The notes under the pieces: model-generated
The model's database searches: none
The model's input: only the letters and a program-made list of their open reading frames with translations
What the model was told of the DNA's origin: nothing
Shown: positions 27,209 to 37,316 of the stretch, one piece after another
Numbering within the stretch: position 1 is the stretch's first letter
How the letters are laid out: every line of letters begins with the position of its first letter
Assembly: GCF_006739205.1 (NCBI RefSeq)
Contig: NZ_AP019720.1
Coordinates: 682,001 to 746,000 of the forward strand
Direction of reading: 5' to 3'
DNA length: 64,000 nucleotides
Source: Streptococcus mutans
GTDB taxonomy: Bacteria > Bacillota > Bacilli > Lactobacillales > Streptococcaceae
Program-made: the position numbers and the translations under genes

Positions 27209-28551
27209 TAATGCATCTCCTTTCTTACTGCGTGACGGCTGGCTAGTAATTCGCGGAATTCCAACATGGCTGTGTAAGTAGCTAGAATGTAGGCATGATC
27301 AGCCTCTTGTTTTTCAATCATACTTAGAATGTCTTCAAGTTTTTCAGCCTGCTCAATCTTTGTTTCATTGTAACCAGTAACACGCAGACGTCTGGCTATT
27401 TCTGAATGGCGGACACCACCTGTAAAGATTTGTGGAATGTTCATATCTAAAATGCTCTCAAAATTCGCATCCCAAATCCAGCTGGTATCAATGCCATCAG
27501 CATAATTGGCATTGAGAAGGACAGATAAGGTGAAAGGATAAGGTGCTAGTTTAATCATTTCTAGTGCTTGACTGGCACCAACAGGATTTTTTATTAAAAC
27601 AAGAGTACATGACTTATCGCCGATTTTAAAGGTTTCTTGGCGTCCAAAAACAGCACGGCTCTTGTCAAAGCCAGCCTTGATTTGTTCAGGAGTTACACCG
27701 AGAAATTCTGCAACAGCGACTGCAGCCAAGGCATTATAGATATTATAAAGGCCGCCGACATTGATCTTATAATCCTGTCCGTCAATGATGAACTCAGCTT
27801 GAGTGTTGCTAATCTTGGTTAGCTGAGTCAAGCTGTAATCCAGATGAGGACGGTGAAAACCACAGTTGGGGCAGATGTAGTCGCCCAAGTTGGCATAAGT
27901 ATTAAGCTTGTATTGTAGGATATATTCGCACTTAGGACAGACGATGCCTTCAGTATTGTAATGTGCCAAGTGAGCAGCTTCTTTTTTTGTATCAAAACCA
28001 TAGTAACGCACAGGATTAACAACTGTTTTGGCGTTAAAGAGTGGGCTATCTCCATTAGCTAAAATAGTTGCTTTTGGCGCTTTGGCAGCACCGTCCAAAA
28101 TCATTTGATAGGTAGTATAAATTTCACCGTAACGATCCATTTGATCACGAAAAATATTGGTGAAAACAAAAAGGCTGGGCTTTAGATAATCTGTAATTTT
28201 AGGAAGGCTGGCTTCATCAATCTCCAGCACCGCAATCTTTTTACCATTTCTAGATTTTTTAGCAGTTAAAAAAGTTGAGGTAATTCCTGTAATCATATTG
28301 GCACCACTAGGATTGGTTAGCACCTGACCGTAAGCCTTTTTTAAAATTCCTACTGTTAAAGCTGTTGTTAAGGTTTTTCCATTAGTGCCTGTGACAACAA
28401 CAATGTCATAATCTTTAGCAAGTGTATCTAAAATATCTTTATCGCACTTAAGAGCAATTTTTCCAGGTAAGGTAGAGCCGCGCCCTATTTTACTGAGAAA
28501 AAAGTGTGCTGTTTTACCAGCTAAAATTCCTATTCTCGATTTTAAAGTCAT
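27208..28551 (-). CDS. murT: Lipid II isoglutaminyl synthase, Mur-ligase subunit
   Basis: The 447-residue Mur-ligase homologue has the ATP loop [14 protein letters not shown] near residue 54, an inserted zinc ribbon ([11 protein letters not shown]...DYICPNCGF) near 203-227, and the MurT C-terminal domain. It activates the D-glutamate carboxyl of lipid II using ATP, for amidation with ammonia from GatD. The ATG at 28551 has no Shine-Dalgarno; an extended -10 ends 6 nt upstream, predicting a leaderless transcript. It is divergent from cdaA, another cell-envelope gene. Confidence 0.92.
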   Translation of the reverse strand: MTLKSRIGILAGKTAHFFLSKIGRGSTLPGKIALKCDKDILDTLAKDYDIVVVTGTNGKTLTTALTVGILKKAYGQVLTNPSGANMITGITSTFLTAKKSRNGKKIAVLEIDEASLPKITDYLKPSLFVFTNIFRDQMDRYGEIYTTYQMILDGAAKAPKATILANGDSPLFNAKTVVNPVRYYGFDTKKEAAHLAHYNTEGIVCPKCEYILQYKLNTYANLGDYICPNCGFHRPHLDYSLTQLTKISNTQAEFIIDGQDYKINVGGLYNIYNALAAVAVAEFLGVTPEQIKAGFDKSRAVFGRQETFKIGDKSCTLVLIKNPVGASQALEMIKLAPYPFTLSVLLNANYADGIDTSWIWDANFESILDMNIPQIFTGGVRHSEIARRLRVTGYNETKIEQAEKLEDILSMIEKQEADHAYILATYTAMLEFRELLASRHAVRKEMH

Positions 28552-28557
28552 ATGAAC

Positions 28558-28566
28558 ATTTTATCA
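28558..28566 (-). promoter_or_regulatory. Extended -10 promoter of murT-gatD, leaderless
   Basis: Minus strand TGATAAAAT ends 6 nt before the murT ATG, so transcription should begin at the A of the start codon. Confidence 0.55.
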
Positions 28567-28606
28567 TAAAAAAAGCGTTTGAGATACAGAAAAATCACTT
28601 GAAAAA

Positions 28607-28615
28607 TGATATAAT
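28607..28615 (+). promoter_or_regulatory. Extended -10 promoter of cdaA-cdaR-glmM
   Basis: TGATATAAT, about 45 bp before the cdaA ATG. No convincing -35. Confidence 0.6.
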
Positions 28616-28659
28616 AAAGAAGTATATAGCTAAGTTTGATATTAAAAAGAAAGAATTGT

Positions 28660-29514
28660 ATGAGTAGTTTATTTAACGTTAATGCCCAATTTTGGGCTAG
28701 TCTTATTGATAGTCCTTTAAAAATTTTAGTTCATATTCTTGATATTGCTATTGTATCATGGTTGATTTATAAATTTATCAAAGCCTTAGCAGGTACTAAA
28801 GTGATGTCTTTAGTTCAAGGAGTTGTTCTATTTGTTCTCTTTAAATTTGTCGCAGAATTCTTAGGATTCACAACAATTGCTTTTTTGATGAACCAAGTTA
28901 TTACTTATGGTGTTATTGCCGGAGTTGTTATCTTTGCTCCTGAAATTCGGTCTGGCTTGGAACGTTTTGGACGAACACCCCAGTCTTTTATCCAAAGACA
29001 GCAGCTGAGTGATGATGAAAAATTAGTTGCCGCCTTTGTGAAAGCTGTGGCTTATATGAGTCCGCGCAAAATTGGAGCTTTGGTATCAATAGAAGAGACT
29101 CAGACCCTAAGAGAATATATTGCCACTGGAATTCCTTTAGATGCAGATATTTCTGGAGAATTACTGATTAATATTTTTATTCCTAATACACCTTTGCACG
29201 ATGGTGCCGTTATTGTGGAGGGAAATAAGATTGCTGTTTCTTGTGCCTATCTTCCGCTTTCAGAGTCCAGTCATATTTCCAAGGAATTTGGAACGCGCCA
29301 CCGTGCTGCCATTGGACTTTCAGAAGCTTCTGATGCCTTTACCTTTGTTGTTTCCGAGGAAACAGGAGCTATTTCTGTTGCTTATAAAGGTGATTTTATC
29401 CATGATTTGTCCCTTGAAGCTTTTGAGGTCTTATTGCGGGAGCATTTCATTAAAGAAGAACCAAAGAAAAAGAATTGGATGAAGCAATTCTTTGGAGGAC
29501 GCCATCATGTTTAA
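28660..29514 (+). CDS. cdaA: Diadenylate cyclase CdaA
   Basis: CdaA makes the second messenger c-di-AMP from two ATP. The 284-residue protein has three N-terminal membrane helices (to about residue 95) and a DAC domain with both active motifs: LHDGAVIVEGNKI and GTRHRAAIGLSE. c-di-AMP controls potassium and osmolyte transport, and in S. mutans it affects biofilm. The ATG at 28660 follows AAGAAAG; the in-frame upstream codons lie close to the promoter. It overlaps cdaR by 8 bp, in the conserved cdaA-cdaR-glmM operon. Confidence 0.93.
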   Translation: MSSLFNVNAQFWASLIDSPLKILVHILDIAIVSWLIYKFIKALAGTKVMSLVQGVVLFVLFKFVAEFLGFTTIAFLMNQVITYGVIAGVVIFAPEIRSGLERFGRTPQSFIQRQQLSDDEKLVAAFVKAVAYMSPRKIGALVSIEETQTLREYIATGIPLDADISGELLINIFIPNTPLHDGAVIVEGNKIAVSCAYLPLSESSHISKEFGTRHRAAIGLSEASDAFTFVVSEETGAISVAYKGDFIHDLSLEAFEVLLREHFIKEEPKKKNWMKQFFGGRHHV

Positions 29515-30463
29515 GCGGTTTTTTACTAAACGTCTCTGGTTAACTCTTGTTTCAATCTTTTTTGCCATTCTCTTGTTCTTGACAGCTAATTCAGTCAATT
29601 ATGGTTCAAGAAATCAAACAACTGGCCTTTTGCAGACATATAACCATACCTTAGAAAATGTCCCTATTGATATTAAATATGACAGCAATAAGTACTTCAT
29701 TAGTGGTTATTCTTATGATACAGAGGTTTATTTGACCTCAACCAATCGGGTGAAATTGGATTCAGAAATCAATAATGACACCAGACATTTTAAAGTTGTT
29801 GCTGACTTGTCAAATGCTAAAGAAGGTACCAATAAGGTTCCTTTGGAGATAAAAGATCTTCCTAGTGGTGTCAGCGCAGAAGCTTCACCGACGACTATAA
29901 ATGTGACCGTTGGTAAAAAGAAAACAAAGACGTTTAAAGTTGTTGGTAAAGTATCTGATAATCAAATTGCTGATGGTTACAAATTAAAGAAAATTTCTAC
30001 TAGTGCTTCAGAGGTAGAGGTTACTAGCGATGAGTCCACTATTGAACAGATTGATCATGTAGTAGCTGTTCTTCCGGAGAATCAAGTCCTATCCAAAGAT
30101 TACAGCGATTCAGTAACCTTGCAGGCTGTTTCTGAAAACGGTAAAATTTTACCAAGTATTATTGACCCAACAAAAACAGACTTAGAGGTTGAGGTTGAAG
30201 AATTGTCAAAAAAAGTACCGATTATTGTTGAGTTAACAGGTCAAATTAACAGCAGTCTGTCTGATATTCGCTACGAATTAGCTACAAAAGAGGTTCTTGT
30301 CTATGGTAAACAAGAAAATCTCGAAAAAATCTCTTACATTAAGGCTAAAGTTAATATTTCAGATGTTACTAAGGATACAACAAAGACAATTCCCTTAGCT
30401 GCGGATAATCTTAAGATAAGTCCTGCAAAAGTAACTGTTAAGTTGACAGCTAAGAAAAAATAA
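29507..30463 (+). CDS. cdaR: CdaA regulatory protein, YbbR-domain
   Basis: This 318-residue protein has one N-terminal membrane helix (residues 9-27) followed by repeated extracytoplasmic YbbR domains, visible as NVPIDIKYDSNKYFISGYSYDTEVYLTSTN, VPLEIKDLPSGVSAEASPTTINVTV and VPIIVELTG...VYGKQENLEKI. CdaR binds CdaA through the membrane and modulates its activity. The start ATG 29507 follows GGAGG at 29494-29498, inside the end of cdaA. Confidence 0.9.
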   Translation: MFKRFFTKRLWLTLVSIFFAILLFLTANSVNYGSRNQTTGLLQTYNHTLENVPIDIKYDSNKYFISGYSYDTEVYLTSTNRVKLDSEINNDTRHFKVVADLSNAKEGTNKVPLEIKDLPSGVSAEASPTTINVTVGKKKTKTFKVVGKVSDNQIADGYKLKKISTSASEVEVTSDESTIEQIDHVVAVLPENQVLSKDYSDSVTLQAVSENGKILPSIIDPTKTDLEVEVEELSKKVPIIVELTGQINSSLSDIRYELATKEVLVYGKQENLEKISYIKAKVNISDVTKDTTKTIPLAADNLKISPAKVTVKLTAKKK

Positions 30464-30485
30464 TATTATAATGATTAAAATTAAT

Positions 30486-30516
30486 GGAGGAAGATGCTTA
30501 GCATCAAATAGTTATG
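30486..30516 (+). promoter_or_regulatory. Split ribosome-binding site of glmM with hairpin in the spacer
   Basis: GGAGG (30486-30490) is 23 nt from the glmM ATG (30514), too far for normal use. Between them GATGC-TTA-GCATC (30493-30505) forms a perfect 5-bp hairpin. If folded, the effective spacing falls to about 10 nt. The spacer also contains a 5-codon ORF (ATG 30494 to TAG 30511). Confidence 0.5.
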
Positions 30517-31863
30517 GGAAAATATTTTGGTACAGACGGCGTACGTGGTGAGGCAAATGTAGAACTAACACCGGAACTGGCTTTTAAACTTGGACGTTTT
30601 GGCGGCTATGTTCTGAGTCAGCATGAACCGGAGCGCCCGCGTGTTTTCGTTGCCCGTGATACTCGCATTTCTGGAGAATTGTTAGAATCAGCTCTTGTTG
30701 CTGGATTGCTTTCTGTTGGTATTGAAGTCTATAAACTAGGTGTTCTGGCAACACCGGGGGTTTCTTATTTAGTGCGTACTGAACAAGCCAGTGCAGGTGT
30801 CATGATATCTGCTAGTCACAATCCTGCGCTTGATAATGGTATCAAATTCTTTGGTGGTGATGGCTTTAAATTAGCTGATGAACAAGAAGCAGAAATTGAA
30901 GCTTTATTAGATGCTAAAGAAGATGACTTACCCCGTCCTTCAGCTCAAGGATTGGGAATGGTCGTTGATTATCCAGAAGGACTTCGTAAATACGAAAAGT
31001 TCTTAGTGTCAACAGGTTCAGACCTTGAAGGAATGAAAATTGCTATTGATGCAGCAAATGGTGCTGCATCTTACTCAGCCCGCCAAGTTTTCCTTGATTT
31101 GAACGCTGATATCACTGTTATTGGCGAGGAGCCGGATGGTCTCAATATTAATGATGGAGTAGGATCTACTCATCCTGAGCAACTTCAAAATCTTGTTAAG
31201 GGATCTGATTTTGTTATTGGCCTTGCTTTTGATGGCGATAGTGATCGTTTGATCGCTGTTGATGAGAATGGTGAAATTGTTGATGGTGATAAGATTATGT
31301 ATATTATTGGCAAGTATCTTTCTGAAAAAGGAAGGCTGTCTAAAAATACGATCGTCACAACCGTTATGTCAAATCTCGGCTTCCATAAAGCTTTGGATCG
31401 TGAGAATATTAACAAAAAAATCACAGCAGTAGGTGATCGTTATGTTGTTGAGGAAATGCGACGTTCGGGCTATAATCTCGGCGGTGAGCAATCTGGTCAT
31501 GTGATTATTATGGACTATAACACAACAGGTGATGGTCAGCTGACAGCTATTCAATTGACCAAAGTGATGAAAGAAACAGGTAAAACTTTGTCTGAATTGG
31601 CCAATGAAGTGACGATTTATCCACAGAAATTAGTTAATATTTATGTTAAAAATGACATGAAAAATAAGGCTATGGAAGTGCCAATGATTGCACAAATCAT
31701 TGAAAAAATGGAAGCTGAGATGGCTGGCAATGGTCGCATTCTGGTTCGTCCAAGTGGAACAGAGCCCCTCTTGCGTGTTATGGCAGAAGCACCTAGTACA
31801 GAAGAGGTCAATTATTATGTAGATACCATTGCCAAAGTTGTCCAAGCAGAAATTGGCATTTAA
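30514..31863 (+). CDS. glmM: Phosphoglucosamine mutase
   Basis: GlmM converts glucosamine-6-phosphate to glucosamine-1-phosphate, feeding UDP-GlcNAc and peptidoglycan. All 449 residues are present: [15 protein letters not shown] at the start, the phosphoserine loop [15 protein letters not shown] near 98, metal-binding [12 protein letters not shown] near 240, sugar loop GGEQSGHVI and phosphate-binding [12 protein letters not shown] near 410. GlmM is also known to bind and inhibit CdaA in Firmicutes, which explains the operon. The Shine-Dalgarno is separated from the ATG by a hairpin. Confidence 0.95.
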   Translation: MGKYFGTDGVRGEANVELTPELAFKLGRFGGYVLSQHEPERPRVFVARDTRISGELLESALVAGLLSVGIEVYKLGVLATPGVSYLVRTEQASAGVMISASHNPALDNGIKFFGGDGFKLADEQEAEIEALLDAKEDDLPRPSAQGLGMVVDYPEGLRKYEKFLVSTGSDLEGMKIAIDAANGAASYSARQVFLDLNADITVIGEEPDGLNINDGVGSTHPEQLQNLVKGSDFVIGLAFDGDSDRLIAVDENGEIVDGDKIMYIIGKYLSEKGRLSKNTIVTTVMSNLGFHKALDRENINKKITAVGDRYVVEEMRRSGYNLGGEQSGHVIIMDYNTTGDGQLTAIQLTKVMKETGKTLSELANEVTIYPQKLVNIYVKNDMKNKAMEVPMIAQIIEKMEAEMAGNGRILVRPSGTEPLLRVMAEAPSTEEVNYYVDTIAKVVQAEIGI

Positions 31864-31877
31864 AAATGGTGTGTATT

Positions 31878-31944
31878 GGACTGAGATAGCTTTTATGATT
31901 ACTTACTCCTTGTAATCAATAGAAGCTATCTCAGTCCTTTTATT
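31878..31944 (+). terminator. Strong terminator after glmM
   Basis: A long near-perfect stem, GGACTGAGATAGCTT... / ...AAGCTATCTCAGTCC (31878-31937, about 23 pairs), followed by TTTATTTTAT. Confidence 0.9.
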
Positions 31945-32023
31945 TTATCGTTAAAATTATTCAAAAGTAAGAGATAAATGTCAGAAAAAATAAATTATGT
32001 TATACTGAATATAACCTCGAAAG

Positions 32024-32037
32024 TGTAAGCGCTTTAA
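32024..32037 (+). promoter_or_regulatory. Possible cre (CcpA) site upstream of clpB
   Basis: TGTAAGCGCTTTAA resembles the catabolite-responsive element (one mismatch at the 3' CA). It lies just downstream of an extended -10 candidate (TGTTATACT, 31999-32006). No CtsR heptad (GGTCAAA direct repeat) is seen before clpB. Confidence 0.45.
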
Positions 32038-32056
32038 TGTCGAAGGAGGTGACTTT

Positions 32057-34639
32057 ATGATCGATAAAATGACTCAGTTAGTTGAAGATTCTTTAGAAGA
32101 AGCAAAGGAATTGGCTATTACTCATCGTAATTATCAGCTGGACATTCCCCATTTATGGGCTGTCTTGGTAAAACCTGATCAATTTGCTTTTCAATTCTAT
32201 CAATCTTTAGAAATAAATACCAATCAGCTGATTGAGATTATCAATAAAGAAATAGATAAAATCCCAGTCCTTTCAAGTACAGAAAAAAGCAGTTATGCAC
32301 GTTTATACAGTCAGCGTTTAAAAAATTTATTGGATGACGCGCATCGGGAAATGATTGATTTAAAGGATCAGGTGCTGACTGTAGAACACTTGATCTTGGC
32401 ACTTTTTAACCAACAACGCAATCCCATTACTGTTTTTTTGCTTGAACAGGGTCTAAACAAAGAAAAACTTTATCAAAAGATGCATAGGATTCGTAAAGGG
32501 AAACCTGCTATTTCTTCCAGTCAAGAAACTATTTATGATGCTTTAGAAAAGTATGCTGTCAACTTAAATCAGCGTGCTTTAGATGAACCTGTTAATAAAA
32601 TTATTGGTCGTCAGGATGAAATGAATGATATTATTCGTATTTTATCGCGTAAGAATAAGAATAATGCCGTTTTGGTTGGTCATTCAGGTGTTGGAAAAAC
32701 AGCCATTATTGAAGGATTTGTTCAGCGGTTAGTTAAAAATCAAGTTCCGAAAAATTTGCAAGGTAAGGTCATTTACAGTCTTGACATAGGAGCCTTGCTG
32801 GCAGGAACTAAATACCGCGGTGAATTTGAAGAACGTTTTAAAGCTCTTCTCAATGATATTATAGACTCAAACGGTCAGATTATTCTTTTCATAGATGAAA
32901 TTCATTCTATTGTCAGTGCAGGACGGACAGAGGGTTCTGTTGATGCGGCCAGTATTTTGAAGCCGCTTTTGGCTAGAGGAAAAATTAGAATTATTGGTTC
33001 CACTACCCATGCAGAATACCGTGAAAGTATTGAATACGATAGGGCGTTAGAAAGACGTTTTCAAAGGATCTTAGTTCATGAACCAGATCTTGATTATACC
33101 ATGGAAATTCTTAAAGGTCTCAAGCCCATTTATGAAAATTTTCATGGTGTCAGACTTGAAGAAGATAGCTTGGAAGCTGCCGCAAGCTTGTCCAAGCGTT
33201 ATATTTCTGATCGCTTTTTGCCAGATAAGGCTCTGGATTTAATTGACGAAGCCTGTGCTGCTAAGCGGCTTGCTTCTCATGCTTATCCCGTGCAAATGAC
33301 CAATTTGTCTCAGCAACTTATTTCTGAGAAAATTCGTTTATTGCGTTTGACCGATTCTGACACTGACGATAAGTTTAAATTAAACAGTCATCTTGAGCAA
33401 TTAAAGGAGCAAAAAAGCCAATTATTAGAAAATTGGCAAAGGGAAAGAGAGCTCCTAGATCAGGTACAAGAGCTTCGTTCACATTTAACGGCTTTAGAAG
33501 AGCAGGCTAATCTTGCTCTTGAAAATAATCAAGTCGCAGATTATGTCCGTCTAGAAGATGAGGAAATAAGGAAATGTCATCAAAAGATGACAGCTTTAGA
33601 AAAGGAACGTTTAGACAGTCAGAAGATAATTAATGTTACTGTGACTAGAGAAGATATAGCAGCTGTTGTTGAACGCTTGACAGGCATCAAAGTACAGGGT
33701 GTTATGGAAAACGAGCGTGATCGTCTCTTGCACTTAGAAGAATTATTGCACCAAAAAATTGTTGGTCAAGATCAAGCCGTACAAAAGGTATCTCAGGCCA
33801 TCATTCGCTCTCGTGCTGGCATTCAAAACCCTAAACGTCCAATTGGCTCCTTCCTCTTTTTGGGACCGACTGGTGTGGGGAAAACAGCGCTTGCTAAACG
33901 TTTGGCGGAAGTTCTTTTTGGCAGTGAACTTGAGATGGTGCGTCTCGATATGTCTGAATATATGGAAAAACATGCTGTCGCACGTTTAGTAGGACCACCA
34001 CCAGGTTATGTCGGATATGAAGAAGGAGGCCAATTAACTGAGGCTGTTCGTCAGCGTTTATACTCTATCGTCCTACTTGATGAGATTGAAAAAGCTCATC
34101 CTGATGTTTTTAATACCTTACTGCAGGTTTTAGATGAAGGGCGTTTGACGGATTCAAAAGGGCGAACCATTGATTTTAAAAATACCATCTTAATTATGAC
34201 CAGCAATATTGGCTCAACCAATATTTTACAAAGTCTGCAAGATAGTGGCTGCATTACTTCAGAAGTCCGTTATAAAGTTCTAGATGAGCTGAATCACAGT
34301 TTCAGACCAGAGTTTCTTAATCGGATTGATGAGACGGTACTCTTTAATGCTCTTTCTGAAAAAGATATGACAGGTGTTGTTAAGGTCATGGTTTCTGATT
34401 TGCAAGCTCGCCTCTTAGAACAAGATATTCATCTGACATTGACTGAATCGGTTTATACCCTCTTAGCTAAAGAAGGTTTTGATGCAGCTTTTGGTGCCAG
34501 ACCCATGCAGAGGACAATTATGCAAAAGTTAGAAAACCCTTTGGCTTTATATCTTATTCAAAATCAGAAAAATAAAGAAAAAGAGACTTTTGTGACAGTA
34601 TCTGTTAAGGATAAGAAACTCAAATTCACATTCTCATAG
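32057..34639 (+). CDS. clpB: ClpB-type AAA+ chaperone
   Basis: The 860-residue disaggregase has an N-domain (1-150), a first AAA module (Walker A GHSGVGKT near 207, Walker [12 protein letters not shown]), a coiled-coil middle domain around residues 420-520 ([32 protein letters not shown]), and a second AAA module ([16 protein letters not shown] near 600). The long middle coil is what separates ClpB from ClpC and ClpE; there is no ClpP-binding tripeptide that I can confirm. It rescues aggregated proteins with DnaK. GGAGG precedes the ATG. Confidence 0.82.
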   Translation: MIDKMTQLVEDSLEEAKELAITHRNYQLDIPHLWAVLVKPDQFAFQFYQSLEINTNQLIEIINKEIDKIPVLSSTEKSSYARLYSQRLKNLLDDAHREMIDLKDQVLTVEHLILALFNQQRNPITVFLLEQGLNKEKLYQKMHRIRKGKPAISSSQETIYDALEKYAVNLNQRALDEPVNKIIGRQDEMNDIIRILSRKNKNNAVLVGHSGVGKTAIIEGFVQRLVKNQVPKNLQGKVIYSLDIGALLAGTKYRGEFEERFKALLNDIIDSNGQIILFIDEIHSIVSAGRTEGSVDAASILKPLLARGKIRIIGSTTHAEYRESIEYDRALERRFQRILVHEPDLDYTMEILKGLKPIYENFHGVRLEEDSLEAAASLSKRYISDRFLPDKALDLIDEACAAKRLASHAYPVQMTNLSQQLISEKIRLLRLTDSDTDDKFKLNSHLEQLKEQKSQLLENWQRERELLDQVQELRSHLTALEEQANLALENNQVADYVRLEDEEIRKCHQKMTALEKERLDSQKIINVTVTREDIAAVVERLTGIKVQGVMENERDRLLHLEELLHQKIVGQDQAVQKVSQAIIRSRAGIQNPKRPIGSFLFLGPTGVGKTALAKRLAEVLFGSELEMVRLDMSEYMEKHAVARLVGPPPGYVGYEEGGQLTEAVRQRLYSIVLLDEIEKAHPDVFNTLLQVLDEGRLTDSKGRTIDFKNTILIMTSNIGSTNILQSLQDSGCITSEVRYKVLDELNHSFRPEFLNRIDETVLFNALSEKDMTGVVKVMVSDLQARLLEQDIHLTLTESVYTLLAKEGFDAAFGARPMQRTIMQKLENPLALYLIQNQKNKEKETFVTVSVKDKKLKFTFS

Positions 34640-34772
34640 TTTTCTAATTTTCACAAAATATTACTTTTTTAAAGAAAAAGACTAATAGTTAAACCCTTGA
34701 TATACAAGCGTTTACTGTTGGTTTTTTAATTTTAGAAGTGCAATAAAATTTTTAATTCACAAACTTTTTTGC

Positions 34773-34801
34773 TTGAAATCCCTATCAAAAAGTACTATAA
34801 T
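34773..34801 (+). promoter_or_regulatory. Sigma-A promoter of pdhDABC
   Basis: TTGAAA and consensus TATAAT with a 17 bp spacer; the predicted start is near 34808. Confidence 0.8.
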
Positions 34802-34810
34802 ATAGAATAT

Positions 34811-34824
34811 AGAAAGCGTTTTCA
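34811..34824 (+). promoter_or_regulatory. cre (CcpA) site at the pdh transcription start
   Basis: AGAAAGCGTTTTCA matches the cre consensus TGNAANCGNWNNCA at all but the first fixed position. At about +4 to +17 it would block transcription when glucose is plentiful, in keeping with the known induction of S. mutans pdh on sugar starvation. Confidence 0.7.
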
Positions 34825-34867
34825 ATATTATAGTACAGTTTCTTTTGCAAGAAAGGAGTGTGATATT

Positions 34868-36205
34868 TTGGCTAAGTATGATCTTTTAATTATTGGTGCT
34901 GGACCCGGTGGTTATATTGCAGCTGAAGAGGCTGCAAGATTAGGCAAAAAAGTTGCTGTCGTCGAAAAAAAAGACATTGGCGGAACTTGTTTAAACGTTG
35001 GCTGTATTCCTTCCAAGGCTTATCTGCAGCACAGTCATTGGTTATTATCAATGCAGGAAGCTAACAAATACGGCATTTCAACTAATCTTGAAAGTGTAGA
35101 CTTTGCTAAGTTAGTCAATCGTAAAGATCAGGTTGTTTCGACTTTACAAGGAGGCATTCACACAACTTTTAAATCTCTAAAAATTGATTATTATGAAGGC
35201 CAAGCACAATTTCTTAAAGACAAGACCTTTATGGTCAATGGTGAAAAGATTTCTGGGAAAGATGTTATTTTAGCGACTGGTAGCCATCCTTTTATTCCGC
35301 AAATTCATGGTATTAATTCGGTGAATTACCTAACAACAGATAGCTTTTTCAATTTAAAAGTTTTACCAGAGAAATTGGTTATCATTGGTGGGGGTGTTAT
35401 TGCGATTGAATTAGCCTTTGCCATGCAGCCATTGGGTGTGAATGTCACTGTCATTGAAATTGCCCCGCAAATACTATTGACAGAGGATAAAGCTGCGCGT
35501 GCTATTATAAGAAAGAAACTCAAAACAATGGGAGCTCATATTTTTGAAGCTGCTAAGATAGAAGAAGTAAATGCTCAATCAGTTATTTTAGAGGGGGATG
35601 GCGCTCAAGAATTTGACCAGTTGTTAGTTGCAACAGGACGTAAGCCTAATACAGAATTAGCTCAGGAAATGGGATTAAAGCTAACAGAACGTGGTTTTGT
35701 CAAAGTTGATGATTACTATGAAACGTCTACTCCACATGTTTATGCTATCGGTGACTTGACGGAAAGTTATATGCTAGCTCATGTTGCCAGCATGGAAGGC
35801 ATCAAAGCTGTTAGAGCTATTTGTCGTCAGGCACAGGATCCTGTTGATGCTCAAGGTGTACCGCGTTCGCTCTACACCAATCCGGAAGTGGCTTCCTTTG
35901 GATTGAGTGAAGAGGAGGCTAAAGAACAAGGTTATGATGTCCTCGTTGAACAATTACCATTTTCTTTCAACGGACGGGCCATTGCATCAACAGAGACGCA
36001 AGGATTTGTTAAACTGATTTCGGAAAGGAGGTATCATCAAATTTTAGGGGCTGTTATTGTTGGCGAACATGGGACAGATTTGTTGCAACAATTGATTTTA
36101 TTGAGACAGGCAGAAGGAACTTTTGATCAAGTTGTTGATGCAGTCTATGCCCATCCGACAATTTCAGAACTCATTCAAGAAGTTGCTAAGCGAATTGTTC
36201 AGTAA
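34868..36205 (+). CDS. pdhD: Dihydrolipoamide dehydrogenase (E3) of pyruvate dehydrogenase
   Basis: A 445-residue flavoprotein that reoxidises dihydrolipoyl-E2 and reduces NAD. The FAD site is YDLLIIGAGPGGYIAAEEAA, the redox-active disulphide is GGTCLNVGCIPSK near residue 38, the NAD site is IIGGGVIAIELAF, and the end has AHPTISE. There is no N-terminal lipoyl domain. I place the start at TTG 34868, after AAAGGAG; codons further upstream overlap the promoter and cre site. It is the first gene of pdhDABC. Confidence 0.92.
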   Translation: MAKYDLLIIGAGPGGYIAAEEAARLGKKVAVVEKKDIGGTCLNVGCIPSKAYLQHSHWLLSMQEANKYGISTNLESVDFAKLVNRKDQVVSTLQGGIHTTFKSLKIDYYEGQAQFLKDKTFMVNGEKISGKDVILATGSHPFIPQIHGINSVNYLTTDSFFNLKVLPEKLVIIGGGVIAIELAFAMQPLGVNVTVIEIAPQILLTEDKAARAIIRKKLKTMGAHIFEAAKIEEVNAQSVILEGDGAQEFDQLLVATGRKPNTELAQEMGLKLTERGFVKVDDYYETSTPHVYAIGDLTESYMLAHVASMEGIKAVRAICRQAQDPVDAQGVPRSLYTNPEVASFGLSEEEAKEQGYDVLVEQLPFSFNGRAIASTETQGFVKLISERRYHQILGAVIVGEHGTDLLQQLILLRQAEGTFDQVVDAVYAHPTISELIQEVAKRIVQ

Positions 36206-36230
36206 AGACTTTAAAATAGGAGGAAGGATA

Positions 36231-37304
36231 ATGCCAAACTATAAAGATTTACCACAAGAACTAACAAGAACAAGGACAAATGAAGCTGTTTCAGAACTTG
36301 TTGATTTGAAGGTTCACACGGCAACAGATATTGAAGCCCAAGAAGTTTCCAAAGAGCAAGCTAAAGATATGTATAAAACCATGTGGGATATTCGTAATTT
36401 TGAGGAAAATGCTAGACGTTTCTTTGCAGCGGGGCAAATTCCTGGTTTTGTTCATTTGTATGCAGGTGAAGAAGCCGTAGCCGCAGGAGTCTGTGCCAAT
36501 TTAACGGATAAAGACTATATTACCAGTACCCACCGTGGGCATGGTCATTGTGTGGCCAAGGGTGGTGACCTTAAGGGCATGATGGCTGAAATTTTTGGCA
36601 AAGAGACGGGTCTTGGCAAAGGTAAGGGTGGCTCCATGCACATTGCTGATTTGGACAAGGGAATCCTTGGTGCCAATGGTATGGTTGGTGGCGGTTTTGG
36701 TCTGGCAACTGGAGCTGCTATGCGTAATAAGTATCTTAAGACTGATGATGTTGCTGTTTGTTTCTTTGGAGATGGTGCCGCTAATGAAGGCCTTTTCCAT
36801 GAATGTTTAAATATGGCTTCTATTTGGAAATTGCCTGTTGTTTTTGTCAATGAAAATAACCTGTTTGCTGAATCAACACCACAATGGTATTCATCAGCAT
36901 CAGCTACCATTGCCGAAAGGGCATTGGCTTATGATATGCCTGGTGTTCGTGTTAATGGGAAAGATCTCTTTGCCGTCTATCAAGTGGCTAAAGAAGCTGT
37001 TGAACGTGCTAGATCTGGTCAAGGGCCAACTTTGATTGAAGCTGTTACTTACCGTGATCATGGTCACTTTGAAGGGGATGAACAAAAATATAAAGCTCCA
37101 GACGGAGAAGAAAAAGACTGGGCAGATGTTGATCCACTAGAAGTTTTCCGCAATTATACTATTGAACATGAGCTATTGACAGAAGAAGAATTGGATGAAA
37201 TATTAGAAGAATCAAAGAAAGATGTTGATGATGCCATTAAATATGCTCAAGACAGTCCAATTCCTAAAGCAGAATCACTACTTGAAGATGTATTTGCTGA
37301 GTAA
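36231..37304 (+). CDS. pdhA: Pyruvate dehydrogenase E1 component, alpha subunit
   Basis: This 357-residue subunit, with PdhB, decarboxylates pyruvate using thiamine diphosphate. The ThDP motif is FGDGAANEGLFHECLNMASIWKLPVVFVNENN near residue 180, and YITSTHRGHGHCVAKG near 95 holds active-site histidines. AGGAGGAAGG lies before the ATG at 36231. An in-frame ATG at 36123 lies inside pdhD and lacks such a site. The complex makes acetyl-CoA and NADH during aerobic or starved growth. Confidence 0.94.
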   Translation: MPNYKDLPQELTRTRTNEAVSELVDLKVHTATDIEAQEVSKEQAKDMYKTMWDIRNFEENARRFFAAGQIPGFVHLYAGEEAVAAGVCANLTDKDYITSTHRGHGHCVAKGGDLKGMMAEIFGKETGLGKGKGGSMHIADLDKGILGANGMVGGGFGLATGAAMRNKYLKTDDVAVCFFGDGAANEGLFHECLNMASIWKLPVVFVNENNLFAESTPQWYSSASATIAERALAYDMPGVRVNGKDLFAVYQVAKEAVERARSGQGPTLIEAVTYRDHGHFEGDEQKYKAPDGEEKDWADVDPLEVFRNYTIEHELLTEEELDEILEESKKDVDDAIKYAQDSPIPKAESLLEDVFAE

Positions 37305-37316
37305 AGGAGGTTAGAA

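Noticed and set aside
36123..36230. Extended N-terminus for pdhA starting within pdhD
   Set aside because: No ribosome site there, and AGGAGGAAGG sits just before the ATG at 36231.
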